This document shows positions 22,085 through 33,391 of a stretch of DNA of 64,000 nucleotides, piece after piece. Positions within the stretch are counted from its first letter, which is position 1; each line of letters begins with the position of its first letter. A model generated the notes under the pieces. The model was given only the letters and a program-made list of their open reading frames with translations, searched no databases and had not been told where the DNA came from. The position numbers and the translations under genes are program-made. Source of the DNA: Oreohelix idahoensis (Eukaryota; Mollusca; Gastropoda; Stylommatophora; Oreohelicidae); NCBI GenBank assembly GCA_024509875.1, contig JAMPIV010000305.1, positions 248,001 to 312,000 of the forward strand, written 5' to 3'.

Positions 22085-22138
22085 TTTTTTTCCTTTAATG
22101 AAGAACGTGATTCCGTCCAACCTCTAGTGTATTATAAG
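22085..22138 (-). mobile_element. LINE 3' tail split by mariner, left part
   Basis: Matches the 3' UTR of the RNase H-type LINE at 7620-7670 (TAATGAAGAA...GTCCAACCTCT). The match resumes at 33548-33625, so the mariner inserted into it. Confidence 0.7.
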
Positions 22139-22361
22139 TACAAGGGGATTGAAATAAGTCTTGGGCCTGACCATGAAGGAGTCACAGGAGGAAGATGAAA
22201 CTTGGCACATTTAAAGTTCATCATATTTGCACTGAATGTGTGAAGTACGCGTTTGTTTCTTCAATGGGTTTTTCCGCTACGGTGCACGGCGCAATGTACC
22301 CTATTGAACGGATCTGCTGCTCCAAAGATTTGACAAAACAACGGAAAAGGAGGCCAGAGCT

Positions 22362-23353
22362 GTGATAAAATTTGTGATGTTTCAGGGAAAAACACCTACA
22401 GAAATACACAGGGAGATGGAACCAGTGTTTCGTGATTCTTGTCCTTCATATACTTCATTAAAAAACTGGTGTCAACAGTTTAAGTGCGGCCGCTCAAATG
22501 TTGCTGATCTGCCAAGATCTGGTAGACCAGCCTCAGAGTGCAACGATGACAATGCAACAAGAGTGAAGAAAATCATTGACCAGGATCGAAAAATGACAAT
22601 TGTGGAGATAGCTAGTAGAGTAAAACTAAATGAAAGAACAGTTTATAGAATTTTACACAACAGACTGAACATGAGAAAAGTGTGTGCACGCTGGGTTCCG
22701 CGACTGTTGACACGTGAACAGAAGCAAACGAGGTTAAATTGCTGTCAACAGTTGCTCAAAAAGTGTCAGTCAAAAAATTTTTTGAAGACCATGGTGACAG
22801 TAGATGAGACTTGGGTACACCATTATGACCCCGAATCCAAAATTGCCAGCATGCAATGGTAAACCCCGGGCTCCCCAACACCTGTCAAGCCGAGAGCGCA
22901 GAAATCTGAAGGACAAGTGATGCTGACTGTTTTTTGGGACGGCAAATGTGTCCTTTTGAAAGATTATCTGCCTCGTGGCAACACAGTTAATGGACAGACT
23001 ATGCAGATCTTTTCACCAAACTAAGAAAGGTTGTGACCAGGAAACGAGGGATAACGCGCACTCAAAATCTGCCTTTGCTTCAAGACAACGCGCCCTCTCA
23101 CAAAGCACGGCTTGCGCAGCTAGCAGCCAACGATTTGAATATTGAAATTCTTCCACACCCACCATATTCTCCAGATTTGGCTCCATCAGACTTTTTTCTA
23201 TTCCCAAATCTTAAAAAACAGCTAAAAGGAAATCATTTTGACAGCGATGAAGAGGTTATACTGGCATGTGATGACTGGTTTAGTTTGAAAAATAGGGTGT
23301 TCTACTCCCAAGGTCTTTTCAAGGTCAAGCAATTCAGACGGTCGCTATATTGA
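22362..23353 (+). pseudogene. mariner transposase, broken
   Basis: Encodes the DNA-binding N-terminus (helix-turn-helix segments, RSGRPASECND linker), a WVPRLLT motif and the catalytic triad: D in TVDETW, D in LLQDNAPSH and D in PDLAPSD, with exactly 34 residues between the last two (D34D mariner). A TAA replaces a codon at 22861-22863 just after the SMQW block, and a one-base shift near 23000 moves the rest into another frame (23033-23353). It cannot make an active transposase as it stands. The reading start is approximate: family members begin with the FVMFQGKTPTEIH region or slightly upstream. Confidence 0.9.
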
Positions 23354-23360
23354 TAAGGAA
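23350..23360. repeat. target-site duplication of minus-strand SINE, left
   Basis: TTGATAAGGAA, repeated at 33459-33469. It contains the TGA that ends the transposase, so the SINE landed at the very end of the mariner gene. Confidence 0.85.
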
Positions 23361-23655
23361 TTTTTTTTTTTTTTTTTCGTACGCCCGCTAATACTCTAGG
23401 CGAAATATCAGGTTATTTTTAATGTCTAACCTGACATTGATTTTTACGTGAGTATCCTATTTTCTTGTACAGAGACAAGTGTCCCTCGCCATTCAGGCAG
23501 ATACTCGCCGTTTTCGGAGGTACCCATTAGAGCTGGGTCGGCTCAGGAGCCGCCAGTCCCTCCCTGGTCGACGACACTCCTTCAAATATCCTCGCCAGGT
23601 CTCGAGTTAATCTAGTCCAAATCCCGGTCGACGAAAAATCCTCAAATGCCGTCGC

Positions 23656-23660
23656 CCGGG
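23656..23660. repeat. target-site duplication of element B2, left
   Basis: CCGGG before the TGTAAAGG start of the LTR; repeated at 33392-33396. Confidence 0.85.
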
Positions 23661-24874
23661 TGTAAAGGGCAATTTTTACTATCTTGCAATATAATACATT
23701 TATATTCTTATTATGTTCGCAAATATTTTGTAAGCAAAGTATTTCCTTTTTAAGTGCTTAAGGAGAAGTCATTTTTGGGTTGCTTCCCTTGAAAATAGTT
23801 CTGTCATCTTCGATCGGACTCCGCAGACGACTCTAGGCCTACTGCGATTTATTCTGTGGCTGGGTAGGAATAGATTGTTCTTGCTTCAGTATATCTATGG
23901 CCTGAATTTATACGTAGTGTTTGTATGAGTAGGACGAGTCTGTCTTATATATGGATATCTTTGCATTTCTAAGTCGAACTAATTTGGTTGTCGCTAGAAA
24001 AGGTCAAAGGCTATGCAGCGGAAGTATCGCTAGCAAAGGGTGTGATCCATGGCTGTCATCCTGTGAGGATGCCGAGTTTTGTTGTAGCAGGCTTTTTGCC
24101 GAAATAGTGATCTATATATGGATGGGGAAAAGTGATAATCATTTAGACATGTTGTATGTACTTTACCCCAGTGTTTATTCTCTTTTGCCAAGGAATGGCA
24201 AAGTTATATTTCGCATAAAAAGGTAAAACCACAATTTATTATGAACTTGGGCTTCGCCATCGTTGTTGATAAGCAGATGCACAGTGGTACTTTTAAAAAG
24301 AATATCCATTCAAAGGAAGAAGACATTCCTATGTATCAGCACTGGATTGTATGATATTATTCAATTACCTCTATGAGAGAACCTATGAAGAAATGAGGAC
24401 ATTTAATGAATGACTAATTTTGGTCTATATTCTATAGTGAGTGAAGCTCACGAGAGAGAGAACAGCCATGTTGAAATTCATATACTTTGTATTTATCGAG
24501 TGAGAAAAAGGGATGCCTGTACTATCGCTCGATGAACCAAGAGATCACTGCTACATGTGAGAACCCATGTCTGGGATTCCTATATTATGAAATATATATA
24601 TATTGAACTTTACGTGAAGGAATATTCGCTAGACGAGGTTAGGTCTAGGAGCCTTCCTATGTATTGGTTATGGTCTGACGTGCCCAGTCAGTAAAGCCAG
24701 ATGATTTACATGATGGAACGCTGAATGCTTATTTACGAATGCTCCATTATGATATTTGCCAAGCATGAATGCTAACTTAAGATGATATTCCTGTGATCAA
24801 CATTATGCTGTCTATGTCGACATTTGTTCCTGTAACCATACACGTACTGTCCAAGTGTGCGTCCCATTAAATGT

Positions 24875-24883
24875 TATAAAAAG
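24875..24883 (+). promoter_or_regulatory. candidate TATA box of B2
   Basis: TATAAAAAG about 360 bp before the LTR end and 290 bp before an AATAAA signal, the spacing expected for the start of R. It is repeated at 33029-33037 in the 3' LTR. Confidence 0.45.
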
Positions 24884-25168
24884 ACCACCGTAGTTCCAGT
24901 ACTTCTTGAATTCGAACAGTGTGAGTATGAGTGATGTACTACCAACCTGTCAACTCTATCGAATCATTCTACCATTCGCGTACTGACATTCAGATACACA
25001 CTCATTGTTTACACTCACATTCTTGTCGGAGCCTCATCACGTTCCAGGACAAGATGACCTGTATGACCAAAACTGTGCTGGGTTTGATGAGTTGACAATC
25101 GTTACACTTTACTACACCAGTCCCAACATCTACATTTATCCACTGGTGGACATTCACATCATTTAGCA

Positions 25169-25174
25169 AATAAA
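25169..25174 (+). terminator. candidate polyadenylation signal in B2 LTR
   Basis: AATAAA 63 bp before the LTR end; the functional copy would be the one at 33323-33328 in the 3' LTR. Confidence 0.45.
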
Positions 25175-25237
25175 GCATGATTCAACAACTAGTAGCCAGT
25201 ATGAGTTAACAACTACACACAAAGAAAGAGTTTAACA

Positions 25238-26517
25238 ACTGGTGTGCCAGCTTCCTGGGTCAACCTGCACAGTGACCATATTGAGAAGTAAACTACTGAG
25301 ACCAGACGTTCCTTGGGGTCTGTTACGACACACAAATACATCAGCAGTACAACTCTACAGTGATGTCAGCGTGACCTGTCCTGTCGAGAGTATGCAGTAA
25401 CTAGGTCAGGGTTTGTTGACATTTGGTTCATTGGACATTTGCCATACAACTGACAGTGTTACACAGCAAGCTTGGTTGAAACATAGAACATTACACATCA
25501 GGACTGGAGAATATTTGACAGTGTTTGCGAAAGAAAATGTTATTGAACTGAGAAGTCCTACATTGATTGTTATCATTCAAATCAACGATGGAGCTTCTAT
25601 TTCTGTGTTGAATTTAAAATAATTAGACCAGAAGTATTTGTTTAATAAAGTACCACAGTACTGTACTATTAGGCAGTGTAACTGAGCCTTCATTCCAACA
25701 CATTCTTTCTGCAACACTCTATTTACATCATATTGCCATACTATTTATGCATTTATGTATTTATGTTTAACTATTTATATGTGATATTTGTTTGTATCCA
25801 GCGGGTTGTTGTTTCGGTTGGGCGGTGTCACACAGCAGAGTATCCCACGTAATAGAGGGTCTGATGTGTGCGTTTCTATAGGTGCAATTTTCTTCATTGA
25901 AAATTTGCTGCGACAGCTGTTGCTATTAGTGTTAGCTGTGAAGTCTGTACTCATTGTTGTTTTTGTAATATTCCTCTGTTCTTTAGTTTGTTTTGATTTG
26001 TTTGTAATTTGTTGGTCTACCCTATTCTATCTTTCAGTTCTATTCTCAATTTATATTTATATACTGTGGCGTTATTTGTATTTGTTATCCTCTTGCGGTT
26101 TATCTTTTATTGTTTTTCCAATTTTATTTATTTCATTTCCGCAAATGTTTTCATGTTCTTCTGTATAACTGTTTTGTTTTGTGCCTGATCGACATACACT
26201 ATTTAAAATATAGTTGATCATATAAATTGATGTACAAGAATCAACTGATAGTTAATTGCTATTACTAAAGGTACACAGTTGATGATATAAAACACTATTT
26301 CTGGTGCACTGCACTTATATTATAGAGTGAACCAGCAACTTATAGCTGTTATTATATAAGGATTTATACAAGACCTTTGTAAGGCTTGTTTCCCACAGTG
26401 ATTGGGATAGTTAAGTACTATTTTTCACAGGTTACAAAGTTATCATACAAAGTCTTTGATTAAGACTAAGAAAGTAAATTTATTTACTTTTGCAAATTAC
26501 TGATCTTATTAGACAAG
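25238..26517 (+). other. 5' leader of B2
   Basis: No gene with recognisable homology. TGGTGTGCCAGCTTCCTGG at about 25240 starts with the TGG of a primer-binding site and resembles that of B1. One unit of the B1 leader hairpin lies at 26367-26388. A hydrophobic 126-codon ORF at 25788-26168 has no counterpart I can identify in B1 and is probably chance. Confidence 0.6.
26367..26388 (+). promoter_or_regulatory. leader hairpin of B2
   Basis: Arms ACAAG/CTTGT and CCTT/AAGG around a TGT loop, identical to the units repeated in the B1 leader although the surrounding leader differs. Confidence 0.5.
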
Positions 26518-29500
26518 ATGTCTACCTTAGATTATTTTATCACACAAGGCAGGGCTCTTGATAAGACTGGTCAGCAATTAGAACAATGGGCAGTTGCTCA
26601 ATATGACAAAGCATTAGCTGCAGAAGAGAGAAAACTTGCTATTGAAGAAAAGAAATTAGAAGCTGAGGAAAGAAAATTACAAAGAGAGGATGAACAAAAG
26701 AAATTGCAGATACAGACTGATGAAAAAAGATTCCAGATGGAAATGGAAAAAGAGAAAAGAAAAGATGAAGCTGCTGCTGAAGAGAAAAAATTACAGGCTG
26801 CTGCAGAAGAGAGAAAATTACAAGCTGAAGCTCAAGAAAAAAAAGCAATAAGAGAACATGAACACCAAAAAGAACTTTTAGCATTTGAGTTAGAAAAGTT
26901 AAAGTTAACAAACATAAGTAATGTTAATCAAGCATCTAGTGGTAATGGTAAACCCTTTACTTACAAGGTCAAGGTACCAGCGTTCAACCCTTCCAGTGAT
27001 GACATAACATTCTGGCTAAACAGATTTGAACGCTCGTGTCGAGCACATAATGTGGACAAATCACAATATGCTAACCAGTTATCAGAAAATCTGAAAGGTG
27101 ATTCTCTGACTAGTTTAAGTTTGGTTGAAGAGGCTGACAAAGATAACTATGATGTTATTAGGGCAGCCTTATTAAAGAAGTATCAGTTGTCTGAAGAGGG
27201 TTATCGGAAGTTGTTTAAGACAATGGTGCCTGAGGCAGGTGTAGAATTCTCAGAATTCATTGCAAGGACACGTCTTACATTTGATCGTTGGATTGAGCTA
27301 TCCAAAACAGAAAAGACTTATGAAGCCCTTATGGACTTGATACTCAGAGACAAGATTATGTCAAGTATAAATAAACCTTTCCTCGAATTCTTACATGAGC
27401 GTAAACCTAAGTCTCTAAAAGAAATGGAACAGTATTGTACCCAATACGTCACTGCACATCCGGACGTAGCTATTAGCAACAGTAAGGTTAAAGAAGGTAT
27501 GCCAGTTGCTTCTGCAACACCATACAACCCTAATCACTCTCACAAATTCCAAGGACCTCAAAATAGGTTTAATAAAAAAGGTAACTATTACAGTTATCAG
27601 AACCAAGGTAACCAATCATTTCAGGGTTCTTCTTCGAATACCTGGAGAAGAGCTGACAGCCCTCGATTCAGGGGTGGTCATAATTACAGGAACTTTCGCA
27701 AAGGAAGTCATTCTAGAAACTATCCAAGTTTTCCTTCATGGAGACAACAGGATCATAATTACCGAGATACTCATTATAATGAATATGATGATAGTAACCA
27801 AAGGAGCTATGATTCAAACCCGAGTAGAGGTTATAATAGTGGAAACAATGATAAGTACAGAGGCAATAATAACAGAGGTAGAGCACAATTCAAAAAACAT
27901 AAAGCTCATTACCAGGCGAACTCTGCACAGCAAGAGTCCCACGAAGCCTATAAACAAAATAAAGATAATGATGACTCTAATAATATGGCATGTGCCGCTT
28001 TTGATTTTGGGAGAGCATCTCAGTGCCCCCAATGCAAAACATTATTTGAGCCAACCACAGTGTCTACTTTAAGCTGTGGCCATCCTCTTCCCGCTCTTCC
28101 TGCGTCAATCGCGCATGATGGGAGAGGTTCTCTTGTCTTACACAAAGGTTTAGTAAATGACAATCCAGTCTCAGTACTTTTTGATTCTGGATGCACAACT
28201 ATTGGGGTTAGGCAGTCACTCATAGATCCTTCTCATTCTACAGGCAAAGTAGTCAAATGCGTAACATTTGGCGGCACCATAGAGAAATACTCTACCGCTA
28301 TCATTAGGATTGCTACTCCTTTCTTCACAGGAGATGTACACGCATGTCTTTTGCCGAATCCGATCGCTGATCTTATCATCGGTCGCATTCACGGAGTCAA
28401 AGAATGCACTCCGGAGCAAATTTCCGTTTGGGAAAATCAAAATATGCAATCTGCTAATGCAGTAGTCACTAGAGCTCAAGCTCTCAATATGCCTGAAACT
28501 TCATCTGTTGAAGATAATGAAGTGCATAACCAAGATGATCCCTTGGTAATTTCTCGTGACTCGTTTATAAAACAACAAGAAGAAGATCCGACTCTTAAGA
28601 AATTCTTCACTCTTGTAACGAAAGGTGATCCGAATAAAGATTCAAATTGTAAATCTTGGATTACAATGAAGAATGGCGTACTTGTACGTATGGTGCAAGA
28701 CTCCACTAAGTCAAGTCATTCTCAGATTCTTGTACCCAAGAATTTGAGAGTTAAGATCTTACAACATGCACACGACTCTCAGTGTGCTGGTCACATGGGT
28801 TTTTCCCGTACAAAGTCAAGAGTTCTTGCGGCTTTCTTTTGGCCTTTTGTGAACAAGGACATACGGATCTATTGTCGATCCTGTAAAGTATGTCAAGAAG
28901 TCAAATCCAAAGGTCCTCGTCATGCTGCGCCTATTCAGGCTGCAGATATTCCTATTCGTCCATTCCAGAAAATGGCGATAGACATCATTGGTCCATTCAA
29001 GATCAAATCTGCTAGAGGACATCAGTTTATCTTAACGTGTGTAGACATGTGCACACGTTGGCCAGAGGCTATCCCTCTAAAGAGCATTACTACCGCTGAC
29101 ATTGCAGATGCTCTTTGGCTTATATTTTCTCGGCTGGGATTCCCCGGAGAAATATTATCAGATCATGGCACCCAACTGATATCGGATACCATGTCTCAAG
29201 TAATGTCTACTCTACAGATAGAGAGATCTTTGAGTAGCATCTATCATCCTATGTCCAATGGGATGGTCGAGCGACTAAATAGAACACTTAAGAACTTATT
29301 AGGGAAGATAACTGAGGATCATCCTCAAGATTGGGATAGGGTTTTACCCGCGGCCCTCTTCGCGTACAGAGAGGTCCCCAATGAACATACAGGGTTTTCT
29401 CCCTTTGAACTTGTCTTTGGCGCGCGACCGCGCGGCCCAATGTCTTTGCTGCATGATCTTATAACAGCTGACAATATTGACGATGACACAAAATCTTCTT

Positions 29501-31365
29501 ACGAGTATGTCATCGCGCTGAGACAAAAGATTATCGAAGCATGCAAATTGGCAACGTCCTCTTCTGAATTTGCTAAGCAGAAGGCAAGACAATTTGCTAA
29601 TAAGAAGAGAACTTTACGACAACTTTGTCCTGGTGACAAAGCATTTGTTTTGCTACCTTGTCGTGAAAATAGACTCCTTATTAGTTGGAAAGGTCCGTAC
29701 GATATAATATCGAAAATTTCAGATGTTGACTACATCGTCGATATTAACGGGAAGCATAAAACCTTCCACATCAATATGCTTACGGAGTTCCATGAACGTC
29801 CTGACTATCTACAGCCTATTTTCCAGGCAACGGACGATTCTCATGTCAAACATGGTCATTACTCATCACTGTCTGTAATACAGGATGAGGAAACAAGTTT
29901 TTCGGATGTTAATCTTCCGCTTCCAATGATCCCACTTCATTCTAGTGAATCATGGAAAGACGTTACTGTTTCTCCTGATTTGTCTCTAGGAGAACGGCGA
30001 CAAGTTTCGTCTATGTTACAAACATTTCAGGATGTCCTCACTGACATCCCTGGACAAACTCATGTCATTGAGCATGACATTGTTCTAACTGAACATACTC
30101 CAATTAGGGTTAGGCCTTATCCTATCCCTATACATTTCCAAACACAGGTTGAAAAGGAGTTGGATGAAATGATAGATTTACAAATAATCGAACCATCCAC
30201 TTCTGCATATTCTTCGCCGATGGTTATTGTTCGAAAAAAAGACAATAACATACGTCTTTGCGTTGACTATCGCAAATTGAATCAAGTTACGAAGTTCGAT
30301 GCTGAACCTATGCCTTTACTAGAAGAGTTACTTACTCGTCTTTCTAAATCGCATTTTTTCACTAAACTTGATTTGTCTAAAGGATATTGGCAAGTTCCAT
30401 TATCCGAACGCGCCAAACCTCTTACCGCTTTCTCTACTCCCAGAGGCCTTTTCCAATGGAATTTTATGCCTTTCGGCCTTATGAACGCACCAGCTACATT
30501 TGTACGCATGATGCGTCGAATCCTATCGTATCGGTCAGATGTCATTGCTTATCTAGACGACATCTGTCTTTTCAGCGATACTTGGGAAGATCACTATTCA
30601 GGGTTAGTTGAATTATTATCAACTCTGCGTGAGTATAACCTGACAGCAAAACCATCTAAAGCTTGTATTGGCTTTAGCGAAATTGCTTTCTTAGGCCATC
30701 GAGTAGGTCACGGTTTCTTGAAGACAGAAGACCATAATATCACTAAGATACTTAACATCTCTATCCCTAGGACTAAAAAGCAAGTGCGAAGTCTTTTAGG
30801 TCTCATACAATTTTATGGACGTTTCATTCCGAATCTGTCCTCTATCATGGCACCTCTCTCTACACTATTAAAGAAAGGGTCGCCTAACATGGTTCACTGG
30901 TCTCATGAATGCCAATCTTCACTAGAGAAGATCAAAACTATGTTTTCATCACCACCTATTTTAGTGTTACCTACAACAGATAAGACATTTGTTCTTCGTA
31001 GTGACGCTTCATCCACTGGGATTGGAGCGGCACTAATGCAAGAGTACTCTGGAACTCTGCATCCTGTAATGTATATATCCAGAAAACTTAATGCTGCAGA
31101 AAGGAATTACTCGGTTTTAGACCGTGAATTATTGGCAATGGTTTGGTCAATTCTCAAACTCCAAAGATTCCTTCTGGGCGCGCATTTCGTAGTGGAAACT
31201 GACCAAAAAGCTCTTACGGCTATCCAAAGTAAGAACTTGAAGAGCTCGAGATCAACTCGATACGCAATCGCTCTTCAACCTTTTCATTTTTCGGTACGAG
31301 CTATCCGTGGTTCAGAAAATGTGATGGCGGACATTCTGTCCAGATGCCCACATGATGCCACTTAA
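26518..31365 (+). CDS. Gag-Pol polyprotein of Ty3-type element B2
   Basis: A single frame of 1615 codons beginning MSTLDYF as in B1. Order: charged coiled coil (about 1-130, shorter than in B1), Gag core, basic Asn/Arg/Gly-rich stretch, CX2CX13CXH (near 502-520), protease FDSG (near 556), integrase HHCC and DDE core (D near 821 and 881, E near 917, D-35-E), GPY module, RT with YLDD (near 1345), RNase H with SDAS (near 1495). No stop or frameshift. Integrase N-terminal to RT is the Gmr1-like arrangement. Gag and Pol share one frame, so any excess of Gag would have to come from processing or another mechanism; no frameshift site is needed. Probably autonomous. Confidence 0.95.
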   Translation: MSTLDYFITQGRALDKTGQQLEQWAVAQYDKALAAEERKLAIEEKKLEAEERKLQREDEQKKLQIQTDEKRFQMEMEKEKRKDEAAAEEKKLQAAAEERKLQAEAQEKKAIREHEHQKELLAFELEKLKLTNISNVNQASSGNGKPFTYKVKVPAFNPSSDDITFWLNRFERSCRAHNVDKSQYANQLSENLKGDSLTSLSLVEEADKDNYDVIRAALLKKYQLSEEGYRKLFKTMVPEAGVEFSEFIARTRLTFDRWIELSKTEKTYEALMDLILRDKIMSSINKPFLEFLHERKPKSLKEMEQYCTQYVTAHPDVAISNSKVKEGMPVASATPYNPNHSHKFQGPQNRFNKKGNYYSYQNQGNQSFQGSSSNTWRRADSPRFRGGHNYRNFRKGSHSRNYPSFPSWRQQDHNYRDTHYNEYDDSNQRSYDSNPSRGYNSGNNDKYRGNNNRGRAQFKKHKAHYQANSAQQESHEAYKQNKDNDDSNNMACAAFDFGRASQCPQCKTLFEPTTVSTLSCGHPLPALPASIAHDGRGSLVLHKGLVNDNPVSVLFDSGCTTIGVRQSLIDPSHSTGKVVKCVTFGGTIEKYSTAIIRIATPFFTGDVHACLLPNPIADLIIGRIHGVKECTPEQISVWENQNMQSANAVVTRAQALNMPETSSVEDNEVHNQDDPLVISRDSFIKQQEEDPTLKKFFTLVTKGDPNKDSNCKSWITMKNGVLVRMVQDSTKSSHSQILVPKNLRVKILQHAHDSQCAGHMGFSRTKSRVLAAFFWPFVNKDIRIYCRSCKVCQEVKSKGPRHAAPIQAADIPIRPFQKMAIDIIGPFKIKSARGHQFILTCVDMCTRWPEAIPLKSITTADIADALWLIFSRLGFPGEILSDHGTQLISDTMSQVMSTLQIERSLSSIYHPMSNGMVERLNRTLKNLLGKITEDHPQDWDRVLPAALFAYREVPNEHTGFSPFELVFGARPRGPMSLLHDLITADNIDDDTKSSYEYVIALRQKIIEACKLATSSSEFAKQKARQFANKKRTLRQLCPGDKAFVLLPCRENRLLISWKGPYDIISKISDVDYIVDINGKHKTFHINMLTEFHERPDYLQPIFQATDDSHVKHGHYSSLSVIQDEETSFSDVNLPLPMIPLHSSESWKDVTVSPDLSLGERRQVSSMLQTFQDVLTDIPGQTHVIEHDIVLTEHTPIRVRPYPIPIHFQTQVEKELDEMIDLQIIEPSTSAYSSPMVIVRKKDNNIRLCVDYRKLNQVTKFDAEPMPLLEELLTRLSKSHFFTKLDLSKGYWQVPLSERAKPLTAFSTPRGLFQWNFMPFGLMNAPATFVRMMRRILSYRSDVIAYLDDICLFSDTWEDHYSGLVELLSTLREYNLTAKPSKACIGFSEIAFLGHRVGHGFLKTEDHNITKILNISIPRTKKQVRSLLGLIQFYGRFIPNLSSIMAPLSTLLKKGSPNMVHWSHECQSSLEKIKTMFSSPPILVLPTTDKTFVLRSDASSTGIGAALMQEYSGTLHPVMYISRKLNAAERNYSVLDRELLAMVWSILKLQRFLLGAHFVVETDQKALTAIQSKNLKSSRSTRYAIALQPFHFSVRAIRGSENVMADILSRCPHDAT

Positions 31366-31814
31366 CTGTTAAATATTGGATCTTTTTAATATGTATAACT
31401 TTACAACAGTTATTTTTTGTTTCTTTACTAAGATACACATTTGTAATTTAATAATAGAATGATGGTATCGCTACTTAGCGGTTTATTGATGTTAATTCAC
31501 CGCTGTTCTTTGATGATTGTTTCTTCATAAATCATAAATTTAAGATTATAGTGTGAATTTTTGGTATGCATTGTATAATTACCAGAATTGTATTATACGT
31601 ACATCACACCTTCCTGGAAACATTTATTCGTAGGGAAACAATTTCTCTCAGATTTTGAGATATATATTCTCACCAGTCATATTAGGAATTATAGTTATTC
31701 CTGATATTTTCATCTGCGCAGTATTCTTGCGTTGTGAGCCTATTCTACGGTGCTCCTAGATGTATTTAAAAAAAAAAAATTTTATTTTTTTTTTCCCGGG
31801 AGGTGTGGTAAGAC
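31366..31814 (+). other. 3' untranslated region of B2
   Basis: Non-coding. An inverted repeat AGCGGT...ACCGCT at 31477-31504 is shared with B1. An A/T homopolymer stretch at 31769-31793 precedes CCCGGGAGGTGTGG, the likely polypurine tract, 10 bases before the LTR. Confidence 0.6.
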
Positions 31815-33391
31815 TGTAAAGGGCAATTTTTACTATCTTGCAATATAATACATTTATATTCTTATTATGTTCGCAAATATTTTGTAAGCAAAGTATTTCC
31901 TTTTTAAGTGCTTAAGGAGAAGTCATTTTTGGGTTGCTTCCCTTGAAAATAGTTCTGTCATCTTCGATCGGACTCCGCAGACGACTCTAGGCCTACTGCG
32001 ATTTATTCTGTGGCTGGGTAGGAATAGATTGTTCTTGCTTCAGTATATCTATGGCCTGAATTTATACGTAGTGTTTGTATGAGTAGGACGAGTCTGTCTT
32101 ATATATGGATATCTTTGCATTTCTAAGTCGAACTAATTTGGTTGTCGCTAGAAAAGGTCAAAGGCTATGCAGCGGAAGTATCGCTAGCAAAGGGTGTGAT
32201 CCATGGCTGTCATCCTGTGAGGATGCCGAGTTTTGTTGTAGCAGGCTTTTTGCCGAAATAGTGATCTATATATGGATGGGGAAAAGTGATAATCATTTAG
32301 ACATGTTGTATGTACTTTACCCCAGTGTTTATTCTCTTTTGCCAAGGAATGGCAAAGTTATATTTCGCATAAAAAGGTAAAACCACAATTTATTATGAAC
32401 TTGGGCTTCGCCATCGTTGTTGATAAGCAGATGCACAGTGGTACTTTTAAAAAGAATATCCATTCAAAGGAAGAAGACATTCCTATGTATCAGCACTGGA
32501 TTGTATGATATTATTCAATTACCTCTATGAGAGAACCTATGAAGAAATGAGGACATTTAATGAATGACTAATTTTGGTCTATATTCTATAGTGAGTGAAG
32601 CTCACGAGAGAGAGAACAGCCATGTTGAAATTCATATACTTTGTATTTATCGAGTGAGAAAAAGGGATGCCTGTACTATCGCTCGATGAACCAAGAGATC
32701 ACTGCTACATGTGAGAACCCATGTCTGGGATTCCTATATTATGAAATATATATATATTGAACTTTACGTGAAGGAATATTCGCTAGACGAGGTTAGGTCT
32801 AGGAGCCTTCCTATGTATTGGTTATGGTCTGACGTGCCCAGTCAGTAAAGCCAGATGATTTACATGATGGAACGCTGAATGCTTATTTACGAATGCTCCA
32901 TTATGATATTTGCCAAGCATGAATGCTAACTTAAGATGATATTCCTGTGATCAACATTATGCTGTCTATGTCGACATTTGTTCCTGTAACCATACACGTA
33001 CTGTCCAAGTGTGCGTCCCATTAAATGTTATAAAAAGACCACCGTAGTTCCAGTACTTCTTGAATTCGAACAGTGTGAGTATGAGTGATGTACTACCAAC
33101 CTGTCAACTCTATCGAATCATTCTACCATTCGCGTACTGACATTCAGATACACACTCATTGTTTACACTCACATTCTTGTCGGAGCCTCATCACGTTCCA
33201 GGACAAGATGACCTGTATGACCAAAACTGTGCTGGGTTTGATGAGTTGACAATCGTTACACTTTACTACACCAGTCCCAACATCTACATTTATCCACTGG
33301 TGGACATTCACATCATTTAGCAAATAAAGCATGATTCAACAACTAGTAGCCAGTATGAGTTAACAACTACACACAAAGAAAGAGTTTAACA
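31815..33391 (+). repeat. 3' LTR of B2
   Basis: 1577 bp, the same length as the 5' LTR, offset by 8154 bases. Followed by the CCGGG target duplication at 33392-33396. Confidence 0.93.

Larger units (their letters stand above)
23661..25237 (+). repeat. 5' LTR of B2
   Basis: Begins TGTAAAGGGC and ends GTTTAACA. TATAAAAAG at 24875-24883 and AATAAA at 25169-25174 fit a U3-R-U5 layout with a short U5. A 91-codon ORF at 23951-24226 recurs in the other LTR and is probably not coding. Confidence 0.93.
23661..33391 (+). mobile_element. complete Ty3-type LTR retrotransposon B2 (integrase before RT)
   Basis: A 9731-bp element with LTRs at 23661-25237 and 31815-33391, both exactly 1577 bp and identical wherever I compared them. 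It has CCGGG target duplications, a leader, and one intact ORF of 1615 codons. Proteins are closely similar to B1, while the LTRs are different in sequence, so B1 and B2 are sister families. Equal LTRs and an open frame point to a recent insertion. Confidence 0.95.

Noticed and set aside
23951..24226. 91-codon ORF, identical at 32105-32380
   Set aside because: It lies inside both LTRs of B2; the identity reflects LTR duplication and the product has no recognisable motif.
25788..26168. 126-codon hydrophobic ORF in the B2 leader
   Set aside because: Composition follows T-rich sequence; I see no counterpart in the B1 leader, so an envelope-like gene is not supported.
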